From positions 3,906,001-3,970,000 of the forward strand of contig OZ244838.1 of NCBI GenBank assembly GCA_965220695.1: 64,000 nucleotides of DNA, read 5' to 3'. Position 1 is the first letter of the stretch; each line of letters begins with the position of its first letter. Below, one piece after another: positions 16,629-25,057 of this stretch. This DNA comes from UBA9620 sp965220695. Lineage in GTDB: Bacteria; Acidobacteriota; Vicinamibacteria; Vicinamibacterales; UBA8438. A program made the position numbers and the translations under genes. The notes beneath the pieces were generated by a model. That model did no database searches. It saw only the letters and a program-made list of their open reading frames with translations, and was not told the origin of the DNA.

Positions 16629-18482
16629 ATGACGACTCGACGCCACCGTAGCGCGGCGGTGGCCGGCGCCGTGCTGACGGTCTGCATCACCGGCCACGCC
16701 GTGTCGGCCAACCGGCCGGGCCAGGAGCCGGAACCGGCCTCCTGGCAGGGCGACCTGACGCCGATCACCGCCGCGGACTGGAGCTACGACCGCGCCGCGC
16801 ATCTGCTTGGCCGCGCCGGCTTCAGCGGCACACCGGAGGAGATCCGGAAGCTGGCGGACATGACGCCCGAGCAGGCGGTCCGATCCCTGGTGGACTACGA
16901 CGGCATCCCCAACACCCACCTGCAACCGTTCGTGCATTCCGGCTTCTGGGACGAGACGTTGAGCCATTTCCCGCCGAGCCGGCCCGCCGCAACCGATCTT
17001 GCGATCAGGAACGGCGAGAGCATGGGCGTCGGGGTCAAGCCGGACCACGTCAACCGCCCCGTGCAGCCGGTCTCAGACCGGTTCTTCTACTGGCTGCGCG
17101 CGACCCAGTTGGAAACCCGCCGCGTCGGCTACTGGTGGTCCGAACGGATGCTCGACACCCATCGGCCGCTCGAAGAGAAGATGGCGCTGTTCTGGCACGG
17201 CCATTTCGCCACCGCCGAGAACAAGGTCCGCGACTACCGCAAGATGCTCCGGCAGATCGACCTGTTCGAGCGTCACGCGGCGGGCAACTTCGGCGACCTG
17301 CTGGTCGCGGTCGCGCAGGATCCGGGGATGCTCTACTACCTCGATGCCGGGGTGAACGTGAAGGGGGCCGCCAACGAGAACTTCGCCCGCGAGGTGATGG
17401 AGCTGTTCACGATGGGCGTGGGCAACTACACGGAGCGGGATGTCCGCGAGGCCGCGCGGGCCTTCACCGGCTGGAATTTCGAGAACCTCGACTTCGTCGT
17501 CAACAGCGCACAGCACGATGACGGTCCCAAGACCTTTCTGGGCCGCACCGGCAACTTCGACGGCGTGGATGTGCTCAGCATCATCCTCGATCAGACGGTC
17601 ACGGCCGAGTACATCGCGGGCAAGATCTTCCGCTTTGTCGTCCGTGAGGATCTGCCGCCGGCGCTGCAGACGCAGCTCGGCGCCATCCTGCGGGATCACG
17701 ACTACGAGCTTCGGCCGTTGTTGCGGACCCTGTTCCTGTCCCGCGACTTCTACAGCGAGGCCAGCGTCGGCGCCCACGTCAAGGGCCCGGTCGAGTACGT
17801 GGTCACGATGCTGAAACAATTGGGCGTCGAGGACGTGCCGGGCGTGCCGGACTTCAACAGCACCACGATCGCACTGGGCCAGCACCTGCTGAACCCGCCG
17901 TCGGTCGCGGGTTGGGCGCAGGGCAGGTCGTGGATCACGCCCGCCACCCTCCAGGAGCGTGGCAACGTCGCGTTCGGCTATCTGTTTCCCGACGTCATCG
18001 ACTTCCGGGATCCGAATTTTCTCTCCCGGGGCGGGGATGGGCTGGTGGGCGAGCGCCTGCGCCGCGGCCAGGACTTCAGCACGGCGATTGCCCTCGATGG
18101 CGCTGGCGACCCCGACAAGATGCTGGCCTTCGACCTGGCCAACAAGGAGCGGGACGAGCTGTTCAACACGCGCGTCTCCGGGTACCGTGCATGGGAACAG
18201 GCTGCGCGCAAGCTGATTCCGACGCCGCGCGGGGCGGCCCGGATCGACATGACCCGGATGGTCCTGGACTCCGGCGCGGCGACCACCAGCGAGGCGGTCG
18301 ATTACCTGCTGGGGCGGTTCCTGCGGGTGCCCGTGTCGGCCGACATGCGGCAGGCGCTCGTGGCGCTGTTGGATGCCGAACTCGGCGATCCGGATCTCGG
18401 CCGCGCCCAGACCTACCTGGAAGATCCGCTGCGCATGGTGACTCACCTCATCATGAGCGCCCCGGAATACCAGATCGATTAG
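16629..18482 (+). CDS. DUF1800 family secreted protein
   Basis: A 617-residue exported protein of the DUF1800 family, nearly always found next to a DUF1501 protein, as here. The start at 16629 has a GAGGGGG ribosome site and a signal peptide (RRHRSAAVAGAVLTVCITGH, cleavage near VSAN). Family landmarks are HLLGRAGFSGTPEEI, YWWSERMLDTHRPLEEKMALFWHGHF, NENFAREVMELFTMGVGNYTE, the AARAFTGWNF motif and SVAGWAQGRSWI. The pair is common in Planctomycetes, Acidobacteria and gammaproteobacteria, has been linked to cell-surface or polymer work, and has no settled function. The 3' end takes part in a 56-bp tandem duplication with the start of the next gene. Confidence 0.88.
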   Translation: MTTRRHRSAAVAGAVLTVCITGHAVSANRPGQEPEPASWQGDLTPITAADWSYDRAAHLLGRAGFSGTPEEIRKLADMTPEQAVRSLVDYDGIPNTHLQPFVHSGFWDETLSHFPPSRPAATDLAIRNGESMGVGVKPDHVNRPVQPVSDRFFYWLRATQLETRRVGYWWSERMLDTHRPLEEKMALFWHGHFATAENKVRDYRKMLRQIDLFERHAAGNFGDLLVAVAQDPGMLYYLDAGVNVKGAANENFAREVMELFTMGVGNYTERDVREAARAFTGWNFENLDFVVNSAQHDDGPKTFLGRTGNFDGVDVLSIILDQTVTAEYIAGKIFRFVVREDLPPALQTQLGAILRDHDYELRPLLRTLFLSRDFYSEASVGAHVKGPVEYVVTMLKQLGVEDVPGVPDFNSTTIALGQHLLNPPSVAGWAQGRSWITPATLQERGNVAFGYLFPDVIDFRDPNFLSRGGDGLVGERLRRGQDFSTAIALDGAGDPDKMLAFDLANKERDELFNTRVSGYRAWEQAARKLIPTPRGAARIDMTRMVLDSGAATTSEAVDYLLGRFLRVPVSADMRQALVALLDAELGDPDLGRAQTYLEDPLRMVTHLIMSAPEYQID

Positions 18483-18564
18483 AGGGCACCACCATGACCA
18501 GCCGGAGCATGAGCGCCCCGAAATGCCAGTTCCACTAGAGGGGACGACCATGACCAGCCGAAGC
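18454..18564 (+). repeat. Tandem duplication across the DUF1800/DUF1501 junction
   Basis: Two near-identical units, 18454-18509 and 18510-18564, each running from ATGAGCGCCCC through a TAG stop to the ATGACCAGCCG start of the following gene. The first unit supplies the real DUF1800 end; the second supplies the real DUF1501 start. Between them lies a 14-codon leftover frame (18495-18539) beginning like DUF1501 and ending like DUF1800. Units differ by a few substitutions and one base. Confidence 0.85.
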
Positions 18565-19800
18565 AGGAAGTTGTGCGAGATGTGCGGCGTGTCCCGCCGC
18601 CAGGCGCTCAAGATCGGCGCCCGTGGCATCGGGCTCGGCATGCTCGGTGGTTTCAGCCCGCTGCCGCCGCTGTTCGGCGCCGCGTCGGAAGCGCTGGCCG
18701 CCACCGAGGGCAAGATCCTGGTGGTGTTCGAGTGGTTCGGCGGCTACGACGGCCTGAGCACCTTTGTCCCGTACGGTGACGACGCGCTGTATCGGCGCCG
18801 TCCGACCATCGGCGTCCGCGAGCCTGACGTGATCAAGGTCGACGATCATTTCGGCTTCCAGAAGTCGATGGTGGGCATGCACCGGCTCTGGGACGAAGGC
18901 AACGCCGCCGTCATTCATGGCGCGGGCTACGACCAACCGTCGTTCTCCCACTTCGCTTCCAGTTCGTTCTGGCACACCGGCGCCCCAAACAGCGGTGAAC
19001 CCTACGGTTGGTACGGCCGAACTGCCGACGCCCTGGATCCGGCCAAGTCTCCCAACTACCTCGTCAACATCTCGTCGACGCAGACGCTGGCCGTGCGGGC
19101 GCGCGACCACGTCCCCGTCGTCTTCGACGACCCGAGCGCGTTCCGCCGCAACATGTTCCACCCGCAGCGCCCGCATATCGAGACGCTGGGCACCGGGCAG
19201 GCGGCCCGCGGCGAGGTCCACAAGTTCCTGCTGGACGTCAACCAGAGCGCTCGCGAGGCTTCGGCCCTCGTCAGTCAGGCGTGGCAGACCTACAACCGCA
19301 CCCGCAATCCCGACCTGCGCCTGCTGGACCTCGACAAGGTCGTGGCGCTGATCGAGAACGACTTCCCGGCGCGGCTCTACTACGTGCGGCTCCGCAACAG
19401 CCTGTTCGACACGCATGTCAATCAGGAGAGCCCGCACAATCGCCAGGTGCAGTACTGCTCCGACGCGGTCTGGGGGTTCTTCGAGGAGATGAAGCGGCTC
19501 GGCAAGCAGGACGAGGTGGCCGTTTTCATCCATAGCGAATTCGGTCGCCGCGTGCCGGAAAACACGAGCCTCGGCACCGACCACGGGACCGCCAACGTCT
19601 CCTTCGTGCTCGGCGGCGGGATCACCGGTGGCCAGTACAGCCGCCCGCCCAGCCTCACGGAGCTCGTGCACGGGGACAACCTGCAGTACACCACCGACTT
19701 CCGGCGCGTATACGCCACGCTCATTGAAGAGTTCCTGGGGTACCCCAGGTCGGAGGACGTACTGGGGAAGAAGTTTCAGACGCTGGGCATGTTCACGTAG
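18550..19800 (+). CDS. DUF1501 family Tat-exported protein
   Basis: A 416-residue partner of the DUF1800 protein. The N-terminus carries a twin-arginine signal (VSRRQALKIG then a hydrophobic run and an AAS-A-LAAT site). The domain, of the sulfatase/alkaline-phosphatase-like DUF1501 group, shows KILVVFEWFGGYDGLSTFVPY near the start, NAAVIHGAGYDQPSFSHF, and the conserved IHSEFGRRVPEN...GTDHGTANVSFVLGGG block, whose acidic and histidine residues match metal positions of the superfamily. The start at 18550 is preceded by AGAGGGGACGACC. Export by Tat suggests folding with a cofactor before transport. Function is not established. Confidence 0.88.
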   Translation: MTSRSRKLCEMCGVSRRQALKIGARGIGLGMLGGFSPLPPLFGAASEALAATEGKILVVFEWFGGYDGLSTFVPYGDDALYRRRPTIGVREPDVIKVDDHFGFQKSMVGMHRLWDEGNAAVIHGAGYDQPSFSHFASSSFWHTGAPNSGEPYGWYGRTADALDPAKSPNYLVNISSTQTLAVRARDHVPVVFDDPSAFRRNMFHPQRPHIETLGTGQAARGEVHKFLLDVNQSAREASALVSQAWQTYNRTRNPDLRLLDLDKVVALIENDFPARLYYVRLRNSLFDTHVNQESPHNRQVQYCSDAVWGFFEEMKRLGKQDEVAVFIHSEFGRRVPENTSLGTDHGTANVSFVLGGGITGGQYSRPPSLTELVHGDNLQYTTDFRRVYATLIEEFLGYPRSEDVLGKKFQTLGMFT

Positions 19801-19806
19801 CGGTGT

Positions 19807-19824
19807 CCGCGGGGGCTCCCGCGG
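19807..19824 (+). terminator. Hairpin after the DUF1501 gene, possible terminator
   Basis: CCGCGGG, four-base loop, CCCGCGG: a perfect seven-pair GC stem starting 6 bp after the stop codon. No T-run follows, so it could equally be an mRNA-stabilising structure or part of a repeat. Confidence 0.35.
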
Positions 19825-19910
19825 GCAAGGGAACCCGGAGAATGCAAGGGCTGCAACCCACGATGGCGGGAGGCCGAAGGACGTCGCTGGGCACGCAGGG
19901 GAGGGACGAC

Positions 19911-22106
19911 ATGACCAACAGACTCCGTGCACTGAGCAATATTGCAGCGGCGGCGCTCCTGGCGGCCGGGCTCGCGGGGGTGAGCGGATCGGTCGCGGCC
20001 CAGGACGATGACATCGGTGGCGTCGTCACCAGCGCAGCCGGGCCGGAAGCCGGTGTCTGGGTCATTGCCGAGACACAGGACTTCGAGACCGGGTTCCGGA
20101 AGATCGTCGTGACCGACGACGCCGGACGATTTCTGGTGCCGGATCTCCCGGAGGCGGCCTACGAGGTGTGGGTACGCGGCTACGGTCTGGCCGACTCGGA
20201 CATGACCCCCGCGCGCCCCGGCGACGACCTGGCGCTGACGGCGACGGCCGCCGCCACGCCGCGGGACGCGGCGCAGATCTATCCGGCCAACTACTGGTAT
20301 TCGCTGCTCGAAGTGCCGCCGGCCAGCGACTTTCCCGGAACCGGACCGCGGGGCAACGGCATCGGCGTCGCCATGCGCACCCAGGCCGACTGGATCGATC
20401 GCCTGAAGGATGGCTGCCAGCTTTGCCACCAGCTCGGCAATCAGGCGACGCGCGAGATGCCGATGCTCGACCTCGACGAGTTCGACTCGTCTGTCGACGC
20501 GTGGGAGTACCGCATCCGCGCCGGCGGCGCCGGACCCGCGATGGCGGTCGAGATCAACCGGATGGGCCGGCCGCGCGCGCTCCAGTTGTATGCAGACTGG
20601 AGCGATCGGATTGCCGCCGGCGAGCTGCCGCCCGTCCCGCCGCGCCCGCAGGGCCGGGAGCGCAACCTCGTCCTCAGCATGTGGGCGTGGGGCCACCCGC
20701 GCGGCATGGTGCACGACGAGGTCACGACCGACAAGCGCAACCCGACGCTCAACGCGAACGGGCCGGTGTACGGCGTCGGCGGCGCCGGGCTCGTGATCAC
20801 CGATATTCGCACCCACCAGTCGGTCCGGATGGATCTGCCGACCCGCATCGAGCGGCCGCGCCGCAGCGCTTCGTATCAGGGGTCGTCGACCGCCGTGCCG
20901 TCGCTCTATTGGGGGAACGAACCGGTCAATCTCCAGAGCCGCAGCGCGCACAACCCGATGCTGGACGACAAGGGGCGCCTCTGGATCACGCAATCGGTCC
21001 GGCCGAACGACGTGCCCGCCTGGTGCCTGGAGGGGTCGGATCACCCGTCGGCGCGGTATTACCCGATTCAGCATCGCGCCGAGTCGCGTCAGGTGTCCTA
21101 CTTCGACCCGGAGACCAGCGAGTTCGAGTTGATCGACACCTGCTACTTCACCCATCACCTGCAGTTCGCCGACGATGACGACGATACGCTCTGGCTGAGC
21201 GGTTCGACCGAGGCCATCGGCTGGCTGAACACTCGGCTGTATGACGAGACCGGCGACGAACGGGCCTCGCAGGGCTGGTGTCCGACCGTGATCGACACCA
21301 ACGGCGATGGCCGCATCACCAGGCCGTGGAACGAGCCGAACCCGCAGGGCGAGGTCGAGATCGACCCGGCCCGGGATACGCGCATCGGCAGCCTCGACAA
21401 GTTCAAGCGCGCCTACGGCGTCATTCCGCACCCGGACGGCTCGGTCTGGATCACGCGGCGTTTCGACGTGCCGGGCCGCCTGATTCGACTGGAGCTCGGA
21501 GACAGTCCGCCCGAAACCTGCATCTCGGAGGTCTACGAACCGCCCTACGATCCGAACGGGGACCCGGGCACGTGGGGATTCGGTCCGCGCGGCATCGACG
21601 TGGACCGCAACGGGGTGATCTGGACCGCGCTCGGCGGCAGCGGCCATCTCGCCAGCTTCGACCGCAGCAAGTGCACCGTGCGGAACGGGCCGACGGCGAC
21701 GGGCCAGCACTGCACGGAGGGCTGGACGCTCCATGCAACCCCGGGGCCGAAGCTGAAGGGCGTCGAGGGCTCGGCGAACGCGGACTATCACTATTACAAC
21801 TGGGTCGACCAGTTCAACACGCTCGGTCTCGGCGCGAACGTGCCGATCGCCACCGGCACGTCATCGGATGCGCTGCTGGCGCTCGATCCCGACAGCGGCG
21901 AGTGGGTCGTCATGCGCGTCCCCTATCCGCTGGGCTTCTACAGCCGCGGCCTCGACGGCCGCATCGACGATCCGGACGCCGGGTGGAAGGGACGCGGCGT
22001 GTGGTCCAGCTTCAACACCGGATCGACGTTCCACCTCGAGGGAGGCAAGGGCGCGACGAGCGAGATCGTGCGGTTCCAGATACGACCGAACCCGCTGGCG
22101 AACTAG
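19911..22106 (+). CDS. Large secreted protein with carboxypeptidase-regulatory-like domain, CXXCH motif and propeller-like repeats
   Basis: A 731-residue exported protein; the ATG at 19911 has a strong GGGGAGGGAC site and a signal peptide (cleavage near VAAQ). Residues about 30-95 form a carboxypeptidase-regulatory/CnaB-like beta-sandwich (VVTSAAGPEAGVWVIAE, VVTDDAGRFLVPDLPEAAYEVWVRGYG). At residues 169-173 is a single haem c-type motif, CQLCH. From about residue 290 on there are repeated strands with DDKGRLWITQ, PDGSVWITRRF and RNGVIWTALGGSGHLASFDR, which suggest a streptogramin-lyase-like propeller. Related proteins are frequent in marine Acidobacteria next to dehydrogenases. A redox or carbohydrate role is possible, but the substrate is unknown. 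Its TAG stop is followed at once by repeat A. Confidence 0.7.
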   Translation: MTNRLRALSNIAAAALLAAGLAGVSGSVAAQDDDIGGVVTSAAGPEAGVWVIAETQDFETGFRKIVVTDDAGRFLVPDLPEAAYEVWVRGYGLADSDMTPARPGDDLALTATAAATPRDAAQIYPANYWYSLLEVPPASDFPGTGPRGNGIGVAMRTQADWIDRLKDGCQLCHQLGNQATREMPMLDLDEFDSSVDAWEYRIRAGGAGPAMAVEINRMGRPRALQLYADWSDRIAAGELPPVPPRPQGRERNLVLSMWAWGHPRGMVHDEVTTDKRNPTLNANGPVYGVGGAGLVITDIRTHQSVRMDLPTRIERPRRSASYQGSSTAVPSLYWGNEPVNLQSRSAHNPMLDDKGRLWITQSVRPNDVPAWCLEGSDHPSARYYPIQHRAESRQVSYFDPETSEFELIDTCYFTHHLQFADDDDDTLWLSGSTEAIGWLNTRLYDETGDERASQGWCPTVIDTNGDGRITRPWNEPNPQGEVEIDPARDTRIGSLDKFKRAYGVIPHPDGSVWITRRFDVPGRLIRLELGDSPPETCISEVYEPPYDPNGDPGTWGFGPRGIDVDRNGVIWTALGGSGHLASFDRSKCTVRNGPTATGQHCTEGWTLHATPGPKLKGVEGSANADYHYYNWVDQFNTLGLGANVPIATGTSSDALLALDPDSGEWVVMRVPYPLGFYSRGLDGRIDDPDAGWKGRGVWSSFNTGSTFHLEGGKGATSEIVRFQIRPNPLAN

Positions 22107-22152
22107 CAGTTCGTGGTGAAACCCCGCGTTGCACCGAGATCGGCGCTGCGCA
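22107..22152 (+). repeat. Intergenic repeat family A, copy 4
   Basis: Begins right after the TAG stop of the preceding gene with CAGTTCGTGGTGAAACCCCG and ends in a TCGGCGCTGCGCA segment; differs from the 12690 copy at only a few bases over about 46 bp. Confidence 0.85.
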
Positions 22153-22157
22153 CGCTC

Positions 22158-22196
22158 GTAGGGGCAACCCTTGTGGTTGCCCTTTTCGTCAGCCGG
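22158..22196 (+). repeat. Intergenic repeat family B, copy 2
   Basis: GTAGGGGCAACCCTTGTGGT followed by TGCCCTTTTCGTCAGCCGG; hairpin-forming core. A second copy follows 58 bp later. Confidence 0.85.
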
Positions 22197-22254
22197 AACA
22201 ACGCCGCGCAGCGGGTTGCAACGTCGATCCGCAGATGTCCGCGGGAGCAAACCT

Positions 22255-22293
22255 GTAGGGGCAACCCTTGTGGTTGCCCTGTTCGTCGGCCGG
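22255..22293 (+). repeat. Intergenic repeat family B, copy 3
   Basis: Same unit as at 22158, ending TGTTCGTCGGCCGG. Together with repeat A this fills most of the 255-bp gap between two convergent genes. Confidence 0.85.
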
Positions 22294-22361
22294 CGCGCAC
22301 GGCAGGTCCCCGACCAGTGGGGTGACGCCCGCGATCAGAACGCCTCCGCCGAGTTATGACG

Positions 22362-22907
22362 CTACTGTCCGCGCACCCGGCGCGCCGCGGTCGCCCGGTC
22401 GATGATGGAGACGATCGTCGACGCAACCAGCACCCAGGCGGTCGCGCGGGCGGTCGGCGTCAACGCCGCGGCCACCCCGGAGAACGCCTCCAGCCGTGCG
22501 GCCGCGAGCAGCACCAGCGGGGCGAAGTAGGCGATTCCGTTCCAGCGTCCAATGGCGCTCATGCGAAGCTGTTTCTGACGGTGGACCAGGAAGGAATCGA
22601 ACACATACTGGCTGAAGGCGACCGCGATCAGGACAGGCAGCAGCAGCGGCACGTGGTCCGCAATCGCCGCGCCGGTCAACCCGGCGGTCACGAACAGACA
22701 ATCGGTGCCGTGGTCGAACAACTGGCCGCCGGCCGAGGCACCGCCCCACCGGCGGGCGGCGATCCCGTCGAAGTAGTCGGTGGCGATGGCCACGGTCAGC
22801 AGCACGGCGACGAGACCGGCGCCCAGGACGTCCGGACGGGCGAAGGCGATCGCCAGCGGCAGCGCCAGACCCAACCGCACACTCGTGAGCAGGTGGGCCA
22901 TGCTCAC
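22362..22907 (-). CDS. CDP-alcohol phosphatidyltransferase family protein
   Basis: A 181-residue integral membrane enzyme of the class that joins a CDP-linked lipid or alcohol to an acceptor alcohol, making phospholipid head groups. The complete family signature D-x2-D-G-x2-A-R-x8-G-x3-D-x3-D is present (DYFDGIAAR, eight residues, GQLFDHGTD). About six helices are predicted. Start choice: GTG codons at 22910 and 22907 and an ATG at 22901 compete; 22907 is best spaced from AGGAG. The gene lies 9 bp after the end of the membrane-protein gene at 22917, which in turn overlaps a dehydrogenase-like gene, so the three form an operon. Which alcohol is used cannot be told. Confidence 0.85.
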   Translation of the reverse strand: MSMAHLLTSVRLGLALPLAIAFARPDVLGAGLVAVLLTVAIATDYFDGIAARRWGGASAGGQLFDHGTDCLFVTAGLTGAAIADHVPLLLPVLIAVAFSQYVFDSFLVHRQKQLRMSAIGRWNGIAYFAPLVLLAAARLEAFSGVAAALTPTARATAWVLVASTIVSIIDRATAARRVRGQ

Positions 22908-22916
22908 CACGGGCTC

Positions 22917-23909
22917 CTACCCGAACAGCTCACGTTGCGCGCGGCGCCAGAACGCCACCCCGATGAGCGCGTTGAACAGGATGAAGAAGTTGTGCTGCAC
23001 GAATCCGAACGCAGCCATCTGGCCTTCGTTCTCGGGAAACAGAATCACCCAGAACGTGATGGCGGCCGCGCGCATCGGTGTCGGCACGGCGGCGGCAAAG
23101 AAGATGACCGGCAGGTAGCCGAGCAGCGACAGGAAGGACGCCTCGACGCCGAACAGGCGCAGTGCGACTGTGTACACGACCACCGCCGCCAGCAGCGCCG
23201 GTGAGCGCAGCACCAGAAACAGGGCATAGTGCCTGAGGGTCGCCATGCGGAACGCGTGGACGATGCGCTTGTCCCGCAGGCCGCTGCCGGGCCAGATCGC
23301 GCCTCGGAAATACAGCACCCACGCAGCGAAGAACAGCGCCGCCCCGCCGGCGAGCCAGGGAATGAGTCCGAACGCCGGTGGCAGCGAGTCGCTGCTGAAC
23401 AGAAAGCCTACCGTCGCCCAGATCAGCAGGTAGAACACCTCGCAGAACATCACGAACAGCATCACCGAGCCGACTTCCCACCCGGGAACCCGGTCACGCC
23501 GGTTCAGGTAGTAGGCCATCGCGCCCTTGCCGATCTGCTCGTTGAAGATCGAGATGATGTAGGCGCTGGCGCGGATGGGCAGGATGTCCCGGTAGCGGAT
23601 CGGTTTGATGAACCAGTTGAGCGCCCGGGTCACGACCAGGGTGTCGATGCAGAAATAGAAGCCCGAGTAGGCGACCATCAGCGCGATCCAGGACACCCAC
23701 TGGACGTTGCCGAACACTTGCACCATGTAGTCGACGAGCGAGAGCCCTTCACGCACCGCTGCGCCGTTCAGGCGGTAGAAGAGGTAGAGGAAACAGGCGG
23801 CGCTGAGGGCGAGCAGGCCGGCACGGCCCGCCCTGCCGCGTGTCGCGTGAGCACCAGGTGTGGGCTGGTCGGGGGCCCGGGACTCGACGTCGGACGTGTT
23901 CATGGTCAT
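22917..23909 (-). CDS. Polytopic membrane protein (LPG-synthase-TM-like)
   Basis: A 330-residue membrane protein with a charged 28-residue cytoplasmic start and about eight helices (for example AGLLALSAACFLYLFYRL, WIALMVAYSGFYFCIDTL, VMLFVMFCEVFYLLIWATVGF). The pattern, including the NEQIGKGAMAYYL motif after the third helix and AAITFWVILFPENEG near the end, recalls the lysylphosphatidylglycerol-synthase transmembrane/UPF0104 group (flippase-like), but the match is by eye and weak. It begins with an ATG overlapping the previous stop (ATGA) and is followed by a CDP-alcohol phosphatidyltransferase, so a part in making or moving a lipid is likely. Confidence 0.6.
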   Translation of the reverse strand: MTMNTSDVESRAPDQPTPGAHATRGRAGRAGLLALSAACFLYLFYRLNGAAVREGLSLVDYMVQVFGNVQWVSWIALMVAYSGFYFCIDTLVVTRALNWFIKPIRYRDILPIRASAYIISIFNEQIGKGAMAYYLNRRDRVPGWEVGSVMLFVMFCEVFYLLIWATVGFLFSSDSLPPAFGLIPWLAGGAALFFAAWVLYFRGAIWPGSGLRDKRIVHAFRMATLRHYALFLVLRSPALLAAVVVYTVALRLFGVEASFLSLLGYLPVIFFAAAVPTPMRAAAITFWVILFPENEGQMAAFGFVQHNFFILFNALIGVAFWRRAQRELFG

Positions 23910-24832
23910 TGGGCGGTCTCGCGCAGCTTCGCCAGCGTGTCGGACAAGGGGGTGAGGTCGACCCCCAGATCGCCATCGGCATTCCGGGGGACCTCCTCAT
24001 CGGAGGTGATGACCTCGATCACGGTCGGGGTCATGCCGCCGCTGCGGACCAGACTCGCGAGGCCGGCCCCCAGTCTGGCCAGCCAGACCGGCGTGGAACT
24101 TATCGAGACATCGCGGTCCAGCAGGCTGGCGGTCCGTTGCAGCAGCGCGCGATAGGTGAGGGCCTCCGGCCCGACCAGCTCATACGTCCTCACGCCGGCC
24201 GCCGGCCGCTGGCAGCAGCCCAAGAGCGCACGGGCCAGATCGTCGACGTCGAGCGGGCGCAGCCGATGCGCCCCGCCGCCCAGGACTCTGACTGCTCGTT
24301 GCGACGCGGCGCGCAGCAGCGCGCGTCCGGCGGCCGTGTCCGGACCCAACAGTAGCGGCGTCCGGATGATCGTGGCGTCGATGCCGGCGGCGGCGACAAG
24401 GTGCTCGGCCTCCCCCTTGGACCGAAAATAGCCGTTGGACGACCGCGGGTCGGCGCCCAGCGAGCTGACGAACACGATGTGCCGCACCGCGGCGGCCCGC
24501 GCCGCCTCGACCAGCGCGCGGGTAGTCTCGACGTTGGCGGTCCGATAGTCGGCGGTCCTGCTCTCGAAGAGTACGCCCGCGAGATGCACGACGCACTCCG
24601 CACCGGTTAGCGCGGTGATCAGACGGTCGGGTTCGTCGTAGCGGACGAGACAAGGCGTGATGCGCGGCGATGGAGGCAGGCGGTCCAGCGCCTCGGGGCG
24701 CCGCACCGCCGCGATGGCGCGCAGCGTGTCCTGGCCGGCAATCTGCGCCAGCAACGCCGCGCCAACGGCGCTGTTGGCGCCGGTGACCGCGACGTTCCCG
24801 CTCAGCGCGGGGTCCAGAAGAAGACCTCCCAC
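23906..24832 (-). CDS. NAD(P)-binding Rossmann (atypical SDR/NDUFA9-like) protein
   Basis: A protein of about 308 residues with an N-terminal nucleotide-binding fold (VAVTGANSAVGAALL, the GxxGxxG motif of atypical short-chain dehydrogenases), then VVHLAGVLFES, IVFVSSLGAD and a YFRSKGEAE segment in the place of the Y-x3-K pair (F-x-x-K here). Such proteins include NDUFA9-type and NmrA-type members that bind NAD(P) without catalysis. The start is uncertain: the frame is open to 24925, homology begins near residue 12 of the model given, and no ribosome site is clear. It overlaps the next gene by 4 bp (ATGA) in a three-gene lipid-related operon. Confidence 0.7.
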   Translation of the reverse strand: MGGLLLDPALSGNVAVTGANSAVGAALLAQIAGQDTLRAIAAVRRPEALDRLPPSPRITPCLVRYDEPDRLITALTGAECVVHLAGVLFESRTADYRTANVETTRALVEAARAAAVRHIVFVSSLGADPRSSNGYFRSKGEAEHLVAAAGIDATIIRTPLLLGPDTAAGRALLRAASQRAVRVLGGGAHRLRPLDVDDLARALLGCCQRPAAGVRTYELVGPEALTYRALLQRTASLLDRDVSISSTPVWLARLGAGLASLVRSGGMTPTVIEVITSDEEVPRNADGDLGVDLTPLSDTLAKLRETAQ

Positions 24833-24970
24833 GTCCGGAGCGGCTCGGCCAGACCCACCGTGACACCGGCCATGCTCCCGTGCGTCATCGTGCGCTCCGG
24901 TCTCCAGCCGCAGGCGCGTCCACAACGACAGGACGTCATCACATCAGCGTATCAGCCCGCAACGCAGGTC

Positions 24971-25002
24971 CCGGTACGACGCGGGACGTGAACCACGGGC
25001 AG
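24971..25002 (-). repeat. Intergenic repeat family A, copy 5
   Basis: Minus-strand CTGCCCGTGGTTCACGTCCC followed by GCGTCGTACCGG; a diverged copy lying in the promoter region of the gene at 25058. Confidence 0.65.
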
Positions 25003-25057
25003 TTATGCTATCGTAGGCAGGATTCCCAATCCGTTTTTTTATCGTGGAGGTTTTGTA

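Noticed and set aside
16381..22293. Repeat units as a CRISPR array
   Set aside because: Copies are few, widely spaced, in both orientations and without regular spacers.
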